This document shows, in pieces, positions 10,201-17,808 of a DNA stretch of 64,000 nucleotides. Source of the stretch: Chryseobacterium glaciei (GTDB lineage Bacteria; Bacteroidota; Bacteroidia; Flavobacteriales; Weeksellaceae); the NCBI RefSeq assembly GCF_001648155.1, contig NZ_CP015199.1:1312501-1376500 (forward strand). The letters are read 5' to 3'. A model generated the notes under the pieces. The model was not told the DNA's origin. It worked only from the letters and a program-made list of their open reading frames with translations, and searched no databases. Made by a program: the position numbers and the translations under genes. Numbering within the stretch: position 1 is the first letter of the stretch; every line of letters begins with the position of its first letter.

Positions 10201-11344
10201 CGTTTTGCGTGTTATCGGGCAATCCTGAAGCACCTTCCCCTAAGTCTCTAATTCCGACAATACTTTTCTGATAAGCTAAGTTGCTGTTCCCTTGATCTAA
10301 AACCCAAACCTCAGCTCTTGTAATACTGATTTTTGAGTTGATCTGAGGATAATTAAGCAATGCATTATCATAATTATCTAAGAAATAATGTCCTAAAAAG
10401 TAGTGTTGATTATCTTCATAGTCAATTGCATTCATTTTGAAGGTATTCATTACACCTCCTCCCTGAACGACAATGTTTCTGGCCTCACCCTGTTGTTGAG
10501 AAAGCACAACTGTTCCGAAAGTTTTCCCCAACTGAAACTCGGTTTTAACCCCGAATAATGACTGAGAACCTCGTATTAAACTCGTTGAAAGCGGCATATT
10601 CACGTTACCGAATTCAACTCTTTTTATAATTTTATCTTCTCCTCCTGCATTGGGCTGATCGACATTTCCAAGGCCTTTTTGCTGGAGGTCTTTCCAGCTT
10701 CCTTTTGCCTGCCAAACCAAGTTCATCCTATTCTCAAAAGCAAAACCGCTCTGAGTATCATAATTGGCTTTTAACTGAAGATTCTCTCCTACTTTACCCA
10801 ATAAACCAAGCTGAATCCTTTGATCAATATCAAACGTAAAACTTTTTCTGTTTTGAGGTAAAATTAATGGGTTATCGATTTTCTGATACAGTCCTGCAAA
10901 ATCGAAAGAAGCATATCCGGACGGGATAATTTCAATTTTATTGCTTCCAAAAATCGTTTCAAAAAGCTTATTTCGAATCGTTAAAGAAGGGATCAAGCCT
11001 TTTCTTCGGGCACCCTCTTTATCTTTTCGGAACATCAAACTGTATTTGTCTGATTTCTCCTTGTAGTAAGCCTTTGTCTGTGACGCCATCATAAACTCCT
11101 TATAATCTTCAGGAGACATCGCTGTTGGCGGCCCGGTTATTGTATTACCTATTTTAGGATAAACGTAGTACATACCCGTTTTTACGTCGTAAAAGGCTTC
11201 ATACTGCGTAGGATCAGCCAGTTCATAGTCTTTCTTTACGATTGCGGTATCACGTACTGGTCGCTGCTGCGCAAAAGTACTTACTGATACACACAGAAAG
11301 GACAGGAACAAAAATATATTGAGAAACTTATTATTCGCCACCAA
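4283..11344 (-). CDS. sprA: SprA (Sov-type) T9SS outer-membrane translocon
   Basis: 2353 aa, the giant size characteristic of SprA/Sov, the ~36-strand outer-membrane beta barrel through which the type IX secretion system exports proteins with T9SS sorting domains. SprA is also needed for gliding in Flavobacterium. A signal peptide (hydrophobic residues 7-24, ending TFAQQ) is followed by the SprA N-terminal region, extended periplasmic and plug segments, and a C-terminal series of amphipathic strands ending FTFGDSGGGF. It lies directly after ruvA, an arrangement familiar in Flavobacteriia. There is no ATG: the signal peptide requires a start at TTG (11344) or the adjacent GTG (11341), 3-6 nt after the ruvA stop, which suggests translational coupling. 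Several T9SS substrates are encoded in this window. Confidence 0.96.
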   Translation of the reverse strand: MVANNKFLNIFLFLSFLCVSVSTFAQQRPVRDTAIVKKDYELADPTQYEAFYDVKTGMYYVYPKIGNTITGPPTAMSPEDYKEFMMASQTKAYYKEKSDKYSLMFRKDKEGARRKGLIPSLTIRNKLFETIFGSNKIEIIPSGYASFDFAGLYQKIDNPLILPQNRKSFTFDIDQRIQLGLLGKVGENLQLKANYDTQSGFAFENRMNLVWQAKGSWKDLQQKGLGNVDQPNAGGEDKIIKRVEFGNVNMPLSTSLIRGSQSLFGVKTEFQLGKTFGTVVLSQQQGEARNIVVQGGGVMNTFKMNAIDYEDNQHYFLGHYFLDNYDNALLNYPQINSKISITRAEVWVLDQGNSNLAYQKSIVGIRDLGEGASGLPDNTQNGLYQAVSNTMGTPRDAGTNYGDLLKGQVFPGSAEPYQNSEHFIFNKKARRLNSNEYTLQPQLGYISLNQKLNENQLLAVSYSYTVNGSNQVYKVGEFSEESPVLVTKVLRVNNQLNVASPMWDLMMKNIYALDAGQVNQDGFILNIFYRDSQTGGKVNYLPNTIVKDTNLLKLLNWDRLNTNGDIQNNGSTTGDGIFDFVNGITIRPETGRVIFTKTQPFGKYMSQVLGSNDPQYVFNDLYTQQKQNALSSNLAQRYTLEGRYKGTQGQGISLGAVNVPQGSVKVSANGVQLTEGVDYTVDYMLGTVTIINENVKQSGQAINIALENQLTFNTQRKRFLGLNLERRVNENFIFGGTVVNYSESPLTQKVNYGQEAVNNTMAGVNLMYNNQLPFLTRLTDKIPLINTEAPSNLNFKMEGAYLLPGLNKGTNDQSYIDDFEQTTSKISLKEPTAWSLASKPEKNQADPVFQGAGANNDLTNGYGRGLLSWYNIDPRFYGVGGRAPAGITPQSVSNHASRRVQLSEIFNNRDFVAGEQTFTNTFDISYYPREKGPYNVNPANETTQQRWAGIMRPISISNFVNSNIEYVEFWMMDPYADGNNLGTNPKLLLQLGNVSEDVLKDGQMQYENGLPTGSTPSTTTNTTWGTQPKQPPILYAFSSEGDDRKAQDLGYDGLSSEQEAIKFGNTFINPVTNIADPAVDDFVFYLSDKFTGSQAASLIQRYKYFRNPEGNSQANSLEVSTQTPDAEDINKDYNLDQNEIYNQYEVKLDQGSLVLGDNNIVDVKTVQATFQNGQTDQVKWYLFRVPVAKPDATAGANSPDVLNNVRFARLLLTGFDQTSTLRFGTLDLVRSDWRTYPKNIALTGGGTATDEGTLTTDNTNFAVGSVNIEENGLNQPPYVLPPGIDRQVLSGNAGAQRQNEASLYMKATALASAEARGVFKNVSLDMRRYKKLKLFVHAEDPTGREQGLNDRTKFFIRFGNDATDNYYEYESSLVLTPKTATAPLEIWPTENDVDLNIQDFVDAKIRRDKNNPTQIAERLMDLTFDPGDTSKKIYIKGRPSLGNVTTIMLGVRNGDSRGTGTGLAERILWVNEIRLSEIENDGGYAGNASLNFNLGDFATINTSASYTSVGFGNIDSKPAERNQSTQSAFSINTAINVDKFLPEKSGVKIPLNYSYSQTIEDPKYNPLDTDVEFSKAANRDQLKKIARTYTQQRSLGVVNMHKERMNPNKKAKFYDIENVSVTAVYNDDYYRDIYTKKNYRQYLRGYIDYNYTFKPWVIKPFNKMISDTAKSTKYLRWVKEFNFNLVPTRLSFRTEIDRNYNELEFRNIESILSGNMTDDFAAIRNRNFYFGWQYGLGFNFTKSLKLEINSVTRTLNDNIDVNTMDNTAIFGNIFRAGRPVLYNHRIQLNYKLPFQYLPYLDFIDAEVGYGMTYNWNARSTALLSSPSGSLGSIAQNTSVIQATATADFPKFFGQFKYFKNISTKLQKRKQEIDSLNNAYTQQWEKKRYKYKDYKFKNRLTPLQSAAFLLTSFKQLDVNYSENNGTVLPGLLSAPNFYGYGQTLGGPTLGFLLGSQADIRRLVMENGWVSDSEFMTDPYIKMSTKELRANLQIVPMNDLRIDLNGIHTYNRNFTQTGFNYRDSSGNPNPNYTFANDFVTYSNSVILLKTSFKDGQAIFQAIKENARAISQQMGGGIGADGFTEGHSISNAYVLIPAFRAAVEGKAPELIGNAKKAGLPLPNWKLTYSGLRNVPFINGQFSKFDILHGYTATYTATGIQSSVDYFNTLTSNTSSGRDVNNDYINPFTFAQVGYVENFSPLIGIDVTMRNNFQFGLQYNKTRMLLLGLINHTLTEDANTEYVVRLGYIVRNFRLGMANTRGSRGKGSDLNIRGDISLRDSRTSIMNILLDDSQVTGGQKLMNIRLSADYNVSENLNLRVFYEQMTSKYKISTAFPLSTIRAGLSATFTFGDSGGGF

Positions 11345-11347
11345 ATG

Positions 11348-11932
11348 TTAAATGTTTTTTAAGATTTGTTTTACCAATTCTTCTACCGTAATAGCCGAAT
11401 TTTGTTTTATTATTCTATCTGCAATCTTCTCGCTCATTCTTTTAGGAATTCCTAAAACTTCTAATGCAGATAACGATTCTTCCTTGATTTTATTATCCAC
11501 AAATGTAGAAATATTTTCTTCTGCATTGGTGAATTTCTGGACTTTATCCTTTAAATCTACAATAATTCTTTCAGCAGTTTTTACCCCAAGACCTTTAGCT
11601 TTTTGGATCAGTGCGCTGTTCTTGGAAAGTATTGCGGAAGCAATCTCATCAAGACTTAAAGTTGACAGTAAAATAAGTGCAGAAACAGCACCTACTCCAT
11701 TAACGCTTATTAACAGATTGAACATTTCTTTTTCTGAACGAGTGTTAAATCCAAAAAGTAAATGCGCATCTTCACGGATGATCTGTTGGATAAAAAGTAC
11801 GGTTGCCTGATTCAAAGTCAGGGTTTGTGAAGTCATTAAACTGATACCCACATAATAACCAACTCCTTGTACGTTGATTACTGCGTAGGTAGGCGTAAGT
11901 TCTTGAACAGTGCCTTGTAAAGAAAATATCAT
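11348..11932 (-). CDS. ruvA: Holliday junction branch migration protein RuvA
   Basis: 194 aa, normal for RuvA, the tetrameric subunit that binds Holliday junctions and loads the RuvB motor. The N-terminal OB-fold region (MIFSLQGTVQEL, then GVGYYVGIS) is followed by two helix-hairpin-helix motifs (LISVNGVGAVSALILL and KAKGLGVKTAERIIVDLKDK), and a C-terminal domain III that contacts RuvB. The start is a clean ATG. Its stop is only a few bases from the sprA start, so the two are one transcription unit. Confidence 0.97.
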   Translation of the reverse strand: MIFSLQGTVQELTPTYAVINVQGVGYYVGISLMTSQTLTLNQATVLFIQQIIREDAHLLFGFNTRSEKEMFNLLISVNGVGAVSALILLSTLSLDEIASAILSKNSALIQKAKGLGVKTAERIIVDLKDKVQKFTNAEENISTFVDNKIKEESLSALEVLGIPKRMSEKIADRIIKQNSAITVEELVKQILKNI

Positions 11933-11951
11933 TATTAATTTTTAAAACTCC

Positions 11952-11959
11952 CAAATATA
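11952..11959 (-). promoter_or_regulatory. -7 element of the ruvA-sprA promoter
   Basis: TATATTTG on the minus strand is a full TAnnTTTG match, about 20 nt upstream of the ruvA ATG. No clear TTTG is seen at the -33 position, so this is a partial promoter call. Confidence 0.45.
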
Positions 11960-12052
11960 GCAATTTAAACTAATTAATGTTTTCATTTCATGCGCGAATG
12001 AAATTTAACTTAATTTTTAAGATAGAATTCAACGATTTTTCACAAAAACAAA

Positions 12053-12074
12053 AGACTCCAAAATTTGGAGTCTT
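12053..12074 (-). terminator. terminator after the HAD phosphatase gene
   Basis: AGACTCCAAA and TTTGGAGTCT form a perfect stem in the ruvA-HAD gap, with T-rich sequence following on the minus strand. Confidence 0.7.
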
Positions 12075-12119
12075 TGTAAAATTATTACGATTTAAAAGTT
12101 ATTTAATTAAAAATATCTT

Positions 12120-12770
12120 CTAAACAATCTCAATATTAGTATAATCATTAATCACCTCAGCACAGCCGTTATCCATCAATTCTTCTAATGAATGCGTAGT
12201 TGTGATCCCAATCACTTTCATTCCTGCATCTTTGGCAGCTTTTATTCCTCCCATTGAATCTTCTACTGCAACAGCGTCTTTAGCGTCAATTTTTAGCTTT
12301 TCAAGTGTTTTTAAAAATATTTCAGGATTTGGTTTGCCTTTAGAAACTTCTATTCCGCCGGTAATTTCCTGAAAATAATTTTTAACATTCAATCCGCCTA
12401 AAATAAAATCAATACTTGAAGGAATTCCCATTGTAGCAAGACCTATTTTGATGTTATTCTGATTCAATTTTTGAAGGAAAGGCGTTAATCCGTTCACTTC
12501 TTTGATATGGCTTTGATATAAAGTCTGATACGCTTTTTCTTTCGCTAATCCCAACTCATGAACCCTTTCTTTAGAAGTTTCTGCTCCGAAAAAACGGATG
12601 ATCATTTCATCTAATGTTCCATGGTTTTGGGCACTGAAATTCTCAGGCACTATAATAATTCCATATTCTTTTAAAAATAGGATCCACGATTTTTCGTGAT
12701 AAGGGATGTTGTCTACAATAGTTCCATCCATATCAAAAATAATCGCCTTTTCATTTAACTTCATTTTCAA
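12120..12770 (-). CDS. HAD family hydrolase, beta-phosphoglucomutase-like
   Basis: 216 aa, HAD superfamily subfamily IA. Motif I is DMDGT (nucleophile D13, acid/base D15). Motif II is in GLATMG, motif III is the Lys of KGKPNPEIF, and motif IV is VAVEDSMGGIKAAKDAGM. The small four-helix cap between motifs I and II is like that of beta-phosphoglucomutases and sugar-phosphate phosphatases. The enzyme dephosphorylates or isomerises a small phosphorylated metabolite; the substrate cannot be read from sequence. It stands between two terminators and appears to be monocistronic. Confidence 0.88.
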   Translation of the reverse strand: MKMKLNEKAIIFDMDGTIVDNIPYHEKSWILFLKEYGIIIVPENFSAQNHGTLDEMIIRFFGAETSKERVHELGLAKEKAYQTLYQSHIKEVNGLTPFLQKLNQNNIKIGLATMGIPSSIDFILGGLNVKNYFQEITGGIEVSKGKPNPEIFLKTLEKLKIDAKDAVAVEDSMGGIKAAKDAGMKVIGITTTHSLEELMDNGCAEVINDYTNIEIV

Positions 12771-12796
12771 AATTTGTGTATTTGTGTATTATTTAT

Positions 12797-12827
12797 AAGC
12801 TCATAGATTTTAGAAACCTATGAGCTT
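12797..12827 (-). terminator. terminator after maeB
   Basis: AAGCTCATAG and CTATGAGCTT form a 10-bp stem with an 11-nt loop. On the minus strand it lies just after the maeB stop and is followed by an AT-rich tract. Confidence 0.7.
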
Positions 12828-12837
12828 TAAATTTTAA

Positions 12838-15132
12838 TTATTTTTTGTCTTTTTTCTCTCTTCTCTGAGCATCAAGAACAGCAACAGTCGCCAAGTTTAC
12901 TATTTCATCTACACTTGAACGCATCTGTAAAACGTGAACAGGCTGTTTTAACCCCATCAAAATTGGCCCGATAACCTGAGCAACTTTCATCCCTCTGATG
13001 ATCTTGTAAGATAAGTTTGCACTTTCAAGATTCGGGAAAATGAATGTGTTGGCAGGAGTTGTTCCTAATTTTGAGAAAGGATAATCACTTAAATGATCTG
13101 CATTCATGGCAAAATCCGGCTGAATTTCTCCATCAACAATCATTTTAGGGAATTTTTCGTGAAGAATGCTTACTGCTTTCGCTACTTTTTTCGAAGTATC
13201 AGAAATACCTGCGAAGTTTTCGAAGCCTAGCATTGCAATTCTTGGTTCTACAGCAAAAGTTTTAACGGTAATTTCTGCCATTTTAGCAATATTAACTAAA
13301 TCTTCAGCCGTCGGGTTTTGATTGATTGATGTATCTGCGAAGAAAATAGGTTTCTTTTCAGACAGGATCATCATCATTGCCGCTATTTTATCTACCCCTT
13401 TGTCTTTTTCAATAACTTCTAAAACAGGGCGTAAAACTGAAGTGTAATTCTTAGAGAATCCAACGATAAGTCCGTCAGTATCACCATGTCTTAACATCAA
13501 TGGCCCGAAATAATCTCTCTGACGTACATATCTTTTTGCTTTGTACTCGTTCATCCCTTTTCTCTGGCGAAGTTTCCACAGCGTTTCTCTGTATTTCTGT
13601 CTGTTTTCTTTTTGATCTTCGTCACTTGGATCGATAATCGGAATATCAAGCTCAATTCCGAAACGCTCCATTTGCTCTTTGATGTATTTTTTGTTTCCTA
13701 AAAGGCTTGGGAAAGCAATTCCTTCTTCATAAAGAATCTGAGCAGCTTTTAAAACATTGTATTCTTCGGCATTTCCTAGAGTAATTCTCTTCGGATCGGC
13801 TTTAGCACGGGTTTGCATCATTCTTACCAACTTCTCGTCTCTTCCCATTCTGTCAAGAAGACTGTTTTCGTACTCGTCGAAATCAGCAATCGTTTTTCTT
13901 GCAATACCACTTTCAATAGCCGCTTTTGCAACAGCGCTTGAAACTTTGGTAATCAATCTATTATCAAATGGTTTTGGAATAAAATATTCTCTACCAAACT
14001 GTAAATTCTGAACATTATAAGCTAGAATTACAGCTTCAGGAACCGGTTCTTTAGCCAAATCAGCAATTGCATGAACGGCAGCCAATTTCATTTCTTCATT
14101 AATTCCCCTCGCCTGAACATCCAAAGCTCCACGGAAAATATAAGGGAAACCCAGAACATTATTAACCTGGTTAGGATAATCGCTTCTTCCCGTTGCCATG
14201 ATAACATCTTTACGAGTTTCAAAAGCTAAATCATAAGCGATCTCAGGATCTGGATTTGCCAAAGCGAAAACGATTGGGTTTTCACTCATGCTTGTCAGCA
14301 TTTCGGGAGTCATTACGTTTCCTTTAGACAATCCGATGAAAACATCTGAACCTTTTACGGCATCTTCTAATGTTTCAAGATCTGTATTGGCAATGAAATC
14401 TATTTTTTCAGGCGTAAGGTTTTCTCTTTTATGATTGATAACTCCTTTGCTATCGCACATTAAAACGTTTTCTCTTTTTAATCCTAAAGAAATATATAAG
14501 TTGGTACAAGCAATTGCCGCAGCTCCTGCTCCGTTTACTACCATTTTTACTTCATCGATCTTCTTGTCTGCAATTTGCAATGAGTTAATCAAAGCTGCTG
14601 CAGAGATAATCGCTGTCCCGTGCTGGTCATCGTGCATCAAAGGAATATCCAATTCCTCTTTTAGTTTCTGCTCAATATAGAAAGCTTCAGGAGCTTTAAT
14701 ATCTTCAAGGTTAATTCCTCCAAAAGTTGGCGCAATCCCTTTTACAATCTGAATAAATTTATCCGGATCCTTCTCATTAATCTCGATATCAAAAACGTTG
14801 ATATCTGCAAAAATCTTAAATAAAAGACCTTTACCTTCCATTACCGGTTTTGAAGCTTCTGCTCCAATATCACCCAATCCAAGAACTGCTGTACCATTAG
14901 AAATTACAGCAACCAAGTTTCCTTTTCCTGTATAATCATACACTGTTTCAGGTTTTTCGTAGATTTCCATACAAGGAACAGCTACTCCCGGAGAATATGC
15001 CAATGATAAATCTCTTTGTGAAGAGTGCGGTTTTGAAGGAATCACTTCGATCTTCCCTTTTGGTTCAGCTTTATGGTAATCTAACGCGGCCTGATTGAAG
15101 TTCTTTTCGTCGCGGTGAGTTTTATTTGACAT
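12838..15132 (-). CDS. maeB: NADP-dependent malic enzyme with phosphotransacetylase-like domain
   Basis: 764 aa, the size of MaeB-type malic enzymes, which decarboxylate malate to pyruvate with NADP reduction. The N-terminal malic domain (about 20-160) has [15 protein letters not shown] and [16 protein letters not shown]. The NAD(P)-binding domain (about 165-410) has [15 protein letters not shown]. The C-terminal third (about 430-755) resembles phosphate acetyltransferase, which in MaeB proteins is catalytically inactive and senses acetyl-CoA. The start ATG is 12 nt downstream of the kinase gene at 15145-16005, so the two probably share a transcript. Confidence 0.95.
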   Translation of the reverse strand: MSNKTHRDEKNFNQAALDYHKAEPKGKIEVIPSKPHSSQRDLSLAYSPGVAVPCMEIYEKPETVYDYTGKGNLVAVISNGTAVLGLGDIGAEASKPVMEGKGLLFKIFADINVFDIEINEKDPDKFIQIVKGIAPTFGGINLEDIKAPEAFYIEQKLKEELDIPLMHDDQHGTAIISAAALINSLQIADKKIDEVKMVVNGAGAAAIACTNLYISLGLKRENVLMCDSKGVINHKRENLTPEKIDFIANTDLETLEDAVKGSDVFIGLSKGNVMTPEMLTSMSENPIVFALANPDPEIAYDLAFETRKDVIMATGRSDYPNQVNNVLGFPYIFRGALDVQARGINEEMKLAAVHAIADLAKEPVPEAVILAYNVQNLQFGREYFIPKPFDNRLITKVSSAVAKAAIESGIARKTIADFDEYENSLLDRMGRDEKLVRMMQTRAKADPKRITLGNAEEYNVLKAAQILYEEGIAFPSLLGNKKYIKEQMERFGIELDIPIIDPSDEDQKENRQKYRETLWKLRQRKGMNEYKAKRYVRQRDYFGPLMLRHGDTDGLIVGFSKNYTSVLRPVLEVIEKDKGVDKIAAMMMILSEKKPIFFADTSINQNPTAEDLVNIAKMAEITVKTFAVEPRIAMLGFENFAGISDTSKKVAKAVSILHEKFPKMIVDGEIQPDFAMNADHLSDYPFSKLGTTPANTFIFPNLESANLSYKIIRGMKVAQVIGPILMGLKQPVHVLQMRSSVDEIVNLATVAVLDAQRREKKDKK

Positions 15133-15144
15133 AAATAATATTTT

Positions 15145-16005
15145 TTAAAGTATGTATTTAACATGGTAGTCGACTAAACTTTCGATAGGTTTTTGTACAA
15201 CATGTCCCACATTTAAATTAAGCTCTGCAGCTGCAGAACGTAGAATATCTTCGTAATAATAAGCAATTGAGCCTATAAAGTTGATCTCAGCATCTTTGCT
15301 TTCTTCATAAGGAAGAACCTGATAGTCGAAAAAATTCTTCATCTCCTCCAAAACCATATTTCGGAGGTAAGGATGATCTTTTCGGTCTATTACAAATTTA
15401 TTGAAATTCGCCAGATAAGCATTAGGTCTGGTCGTATGATACATATTCTTTAATGCATCATCAATCGTTAAGTTATAAATTTCCTGAAACTCTTCGTGAA
15501 GATCAGTAGGAAGTTTTTGCATAAAAAATCTACGCACTAATTGTTTCCCAATAGCACTACCGCTTCCCTCATCTCCCATTAAGAAACCAAGAGAAGGAAG
15601 TTTTATTTTTAAATTTTCTCCGTCGAAATAGCAAGAATTAGAGCCCGTCCCCATAATGCAGACGATTGCAGGTCTTCCCTGATAAGCCGCATACGCAGCA
15701 GCCAAAAGATCTTCCCTTACGGTAACTTCTGCATCTCCAAATACTTTGCCTAATTCTTCGACGATGGTATCACAGTTTTTTTGAATCCCGCACCCTGAAC
15801 CATAGAAATAAATTTTCTTGATAGAATTCTTAACGGATGTTAAACTAGTATTTTTTTCAATTTCAGGAACAATGAGTTCTATGTTGATAAAATTGGGATT
15901 AAAACCAATGGTTTCCGTCTTTAGAAAAACTTGTTTGAATTCATCCAATATTACCCAATCTGATTTAGTAGAACCACTATCAACAATAGCAACCATATTT
16001 TTCAC
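15145..16005 (-). CDS. BadF/BadG/BcrA/BcrD-type ATPase, N-acetylglucosamine kinase-like
   Basis: 286 aa with an actin-like ASKHA fold. The phosphate-1 motif VDSGSTKSDWVIL is at residues 8-20, phosphate-2 is GTGSNSCYFDG near 120, and GDEGSGSAIGKQLV near 145 fits sugar kinases such as eukaryote-like N-acetylglucosamine kinase. It probably phosphorylates an amino sugar, perhaps from cell-wall recycling. The substrate is an inference; the family is clear. It is the first gene of a pair with maeB. No signal peptide. Confidence 0.85.
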   Translation of the reverse strand: MKNMVAIVDSGSTKSDWVILDEFKQVFLKTETIGFNPNFINIELIVPEIEKNTSLTSVKNSIKKIYFYGSGCGIQKNCDTIVEELGKVFGDAEVTVREDLLAAAYAAYQGRPAIVCIMGTGSNSCYFDGENLKIKLPSLGFLMGDEGSGSAIGKQLVRRFFMQKLPTDLHEEFQEIYNLTIDDALKNMYHTTRPNAYLANFNKFVIDRKDHPYLRNMVLEEMKNFFDYQVLPYEESKDAEINFIGSIAYYYEDILRSAAAELNLNVGHVVQKPIESLVDYHVKYIL

Positions 16006-16082
16006 ATTTTAGTTTAAGGATGCTAAATTATGAATTTATCTTGAGAAGAGCTTAAAAAACAGCCCAGAAACTAGCTCGCTGA

Positions 16083-16346
16083 TTAATGTTTTATATCAGC
16101 TTTCTTTTCATTGAATTGTATTAACCAATCTTCGATTTCATCTTCTAAATATGAAGCTTGAAGGATCATTGCGTTAATAAAATCATCCGGAACAGGTTCA
16201 TCTTTAGAATTTTCAAGATTCCAGAGTTCGTTTGACATATTTTCGTACTCTGAATACACCCGTTTGAAACGGGAATTTTCTTTCTCAAGAGCCTCAATAT
16301 TATGTTGTTGAAGCTGAAATTTTCTGTATTTGTTTTGAGATTTCAT
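16083..16346 (-). CDS. small conserved coiled-coil protein, unknown function
   Basis: 87 aa, highly charged and predicted almost all helical, with a coiled-coil region around residues 12-50 (QHNIEALEKENSRFKRVYSEYE) and an acidic patch (EDEIEDWL). No signal peptide or membrane segment. I do not recognise a named family. It stands alone, with the kinase-maeB pair downstream on the same strand and GtrA divergent. Normal codon use and a plain ATG support it as a real gene. Confidence 0.65.
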   Translation of the reverse strand: MKSQNKYRKFQLQQHNIEALEKENSRFKRVYSEYENMSNELWNLENSKDEPVPDDFINAMILQASYLEDEIEDWLIQFNEKKADIKH

Positions 16347-16551
16347 ACAAATATTATTATTAAGTGGTAAATATATAGTTGGAAGTACGCTTCAATCACG
16401 CATTACAAGATAGGAAAAACCATCAACACAAGTAGTTGAAAATGAATTTATTATCAGGTCTGTTTTATATCGTTCTGAAAATTAAAATTAGAAATATTTT
16501 TCATGTAAAAAAAATATTTAACATCTTTTTTTACTGTTTAACATATAGTTA

Positions 16552-16559
16552 TAAATTTG
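16552..16559 (+). promoter_or_regulatory. -7 element upstream of the GtrA gene
   Basis: TAAATTTG is a full TAnnTTTG match ending 17 nt before the ATG at 16577. It lies inside the longer open frame that begins at a TTG (16436), so it argues for the downstream ATG. The -33 element is weak. Confidence 0.5.
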
Positions 16560-16576
16560 CATATCATAAAATTGAG

Positions 16577-17035
16577 ATGAGAGATATACTACTACGTCAA
16601 AAACAAATTTTGTTCTTCATTATTGCGGGAGGGCTCAGCGCTATTATAGAAATTGGGAGCTTTAAAGCCTTCAGTACTTATCTGCCTCAGTTTTTATCCA
16701 ATGAAACCAACTTTCATGGGATTCACTATCCTTTGAGTAATATTTTCTCCACCAGCTGCGGGATCATCACCAATTACTTCCTTAGTATCTGGTTTGTATT
16801 TGAAAGAGGAAAGCATTCAAAAAGAAAAGAATTTGCCTATTTCATGGTGGTTTCTTTTATTTCAACATTATTAAGTCTTGGGTTCTTCCAAATATTCTAT
16901 AGTTTTATATTTAAAGATAATATTGATTTAATTTTTTATACCTTGAGTCCTGAAATAACCAGTAAGATTGCTGCAATATTATTGGTTTCAATTCTTAATT
17001 ATTCTATAAAAAAGAAAGTAATTTTTAACGGTTAA
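16577..17035 (+). CDS. GtrA-family membrane protein
   Basis: 152 aa from the ATG at 16577, with four predicted membrane helices (about 12-32, 53-73, 82-103, 128-147). The arrangement (FIIAGGLSAIIEIGSFKAFS, then NIFSTSCGIITNYFLSIWFV) is that of GtrA-like proteins, which are proposed to help flip polyprenyl-linked sugars during cell-surface glycan synthesis. The open frame extends upstream to a TTG at 16436, but the extra 47 residues are atypical for the family and overlap a -7 element. The acyltransferase gene follows after 3 nt, so the two are an operon. Confidence 0.85.
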   Translation: MRDILLRQKQILFFIIAGGLSAIIEIGSFKAFSTYLPQFLSNETNFHGIHYPLSNIFSTSCGIITNYFLSIWFVFERGKHSKRKEFAYFMVVSFISTLLSLGFFQIFYSFIFKDNIDLIFYTLSPEITSKIAAILLVSILNYSIKKKVIFNG

Positions 17036-17038
17036 TTT

Positions 17039-17767
17039 GTGGTAAAGATTTTAAATTATATCTGGAGATTCTGGCTGCTGATTTTAGCCTTTGTTTTAAC
17101 GATTATTTTCGGAATACCTGTTTATATTTTATCTTTTAATAAGAGACATTATAAATATGCCTATAAGTTTATCCGACTTTGGAGCTACGCCATGTTCTAT
17201 GGAATGGGTTTAAGATACGAAGTCTTCAATCTCTCAGAACAAAAACCCGATAAAAACAAACCCCACGTTTTCATATCCAACCATACTTCTATTATGGATA
17301 TTATGCTGATGTGTATTTTATGTTCCAAACATCCGGTTTGCTTTGTCGGGAAAAAAGAATTGGTAAAAATTCCGATTTTTGGAACCATATATAAAAGGAT
17401 ATGCGTGATGGTAGACAGAAGCAGCCCAAGAAGCCGTGCAGATGTTTACCGCAGATGTGCCGAGAAAATGGAAGAAGGAAACAGCATCGTTATTTTCCCG
17501 GAAGGGGGTGTTCCGGATGATACTTCTGTTATTTTGGATGAGTTTAAAGACGGCGCATTCACATTATCTTCAAAACATGAGTCACCTATTGCAATCTATA
17601 CTTTCATCGGATTAAAGGAAATTTTTCCGTTTGACAACTCAAAAGGCCATCCCGGTAAAGTAAAAGTTTATTTTAACGGAATTTTAGACTCTTCAACCTC
17701 CCCAAAAGACCTGAAAACAGAAGCATTTGACGAAATAAAAAAAACCTTGCTAGAACGTTCTATTTAA
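17039..17767 (+). CDS. plsC: 1-acyl-sn-glycerol-3-phosphate acyltransferase family protein
   Basis: 242 aa. An N-terminal membrane segment (about 8-30) precedes a PlsC domain with acyltransferase motif I SNHTSIMD (catalytic His and Asp, near 80-87), the KKELVKIPIFG block, motif III FPEGG near 155, and a later proline-containing block. It transfers a fatty acyl chain to lysophosphatidic acid or a related lipid at the inner membrane. The start is a GTG three bases after the GtrA stop. Pairing with GtrA hints at envelope lipid or glycolipid synthesis. An ornithine-lipid or other lysolipid acyltransferase role cannot be excluded. Confidence 0.87.
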   Translation: MVKILNYIWRFWLLILAFVLTIIFGIPVYILSFNKRHYKYAYKFIRLWSYAMFYGMGLRYEVFNLSEQKPDKNKPHVFISNHTSIMDIMLMCILCSKHPVCFVGKKELVKIPIFGTIYKRICVMVDRSSPRSRADVYRRCAEKMEEGNSIVIFPEGGVPDDTSVILDEFKDGAFTLSSKHESPIAIYTFIGLKEIFPFDNSKGHPGKVKVYFNGILDSSTSPKDLKTEAFDEIKKTLLERSI

Positions 17768-17777
17768 AAGAAATAAT

Positions 17778-17785
17778 TATATTTG
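17778..17785 (+). promoter_or_regulatory. -7 element upstream of the MFS gene
   Basis: TATATTTG, a full TAnnTTTG match 23 nt before the MFS ATG and just after the acyltransferase stop, suggests the transporter has its own promoter. No convincing -33 element is seen. Confidence 0.45.
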
Positions 17786-17808
17786 TTATTAAGAAATCTT
17801 TAACAAAC

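Noticed and set aside
11352..11810. 152-aa plus-strand frame opposite ruvA
   Set aside because: It is the antisense shadow of ruvA; the RuvA protein is unmistakable.
16436..16576. N-terminal extension of the GtrA protein from a TTG start
   Set aside because: It overlaps a -7 promoter element and would make the protein longer than family members; the ATG at 16577 is preferred.
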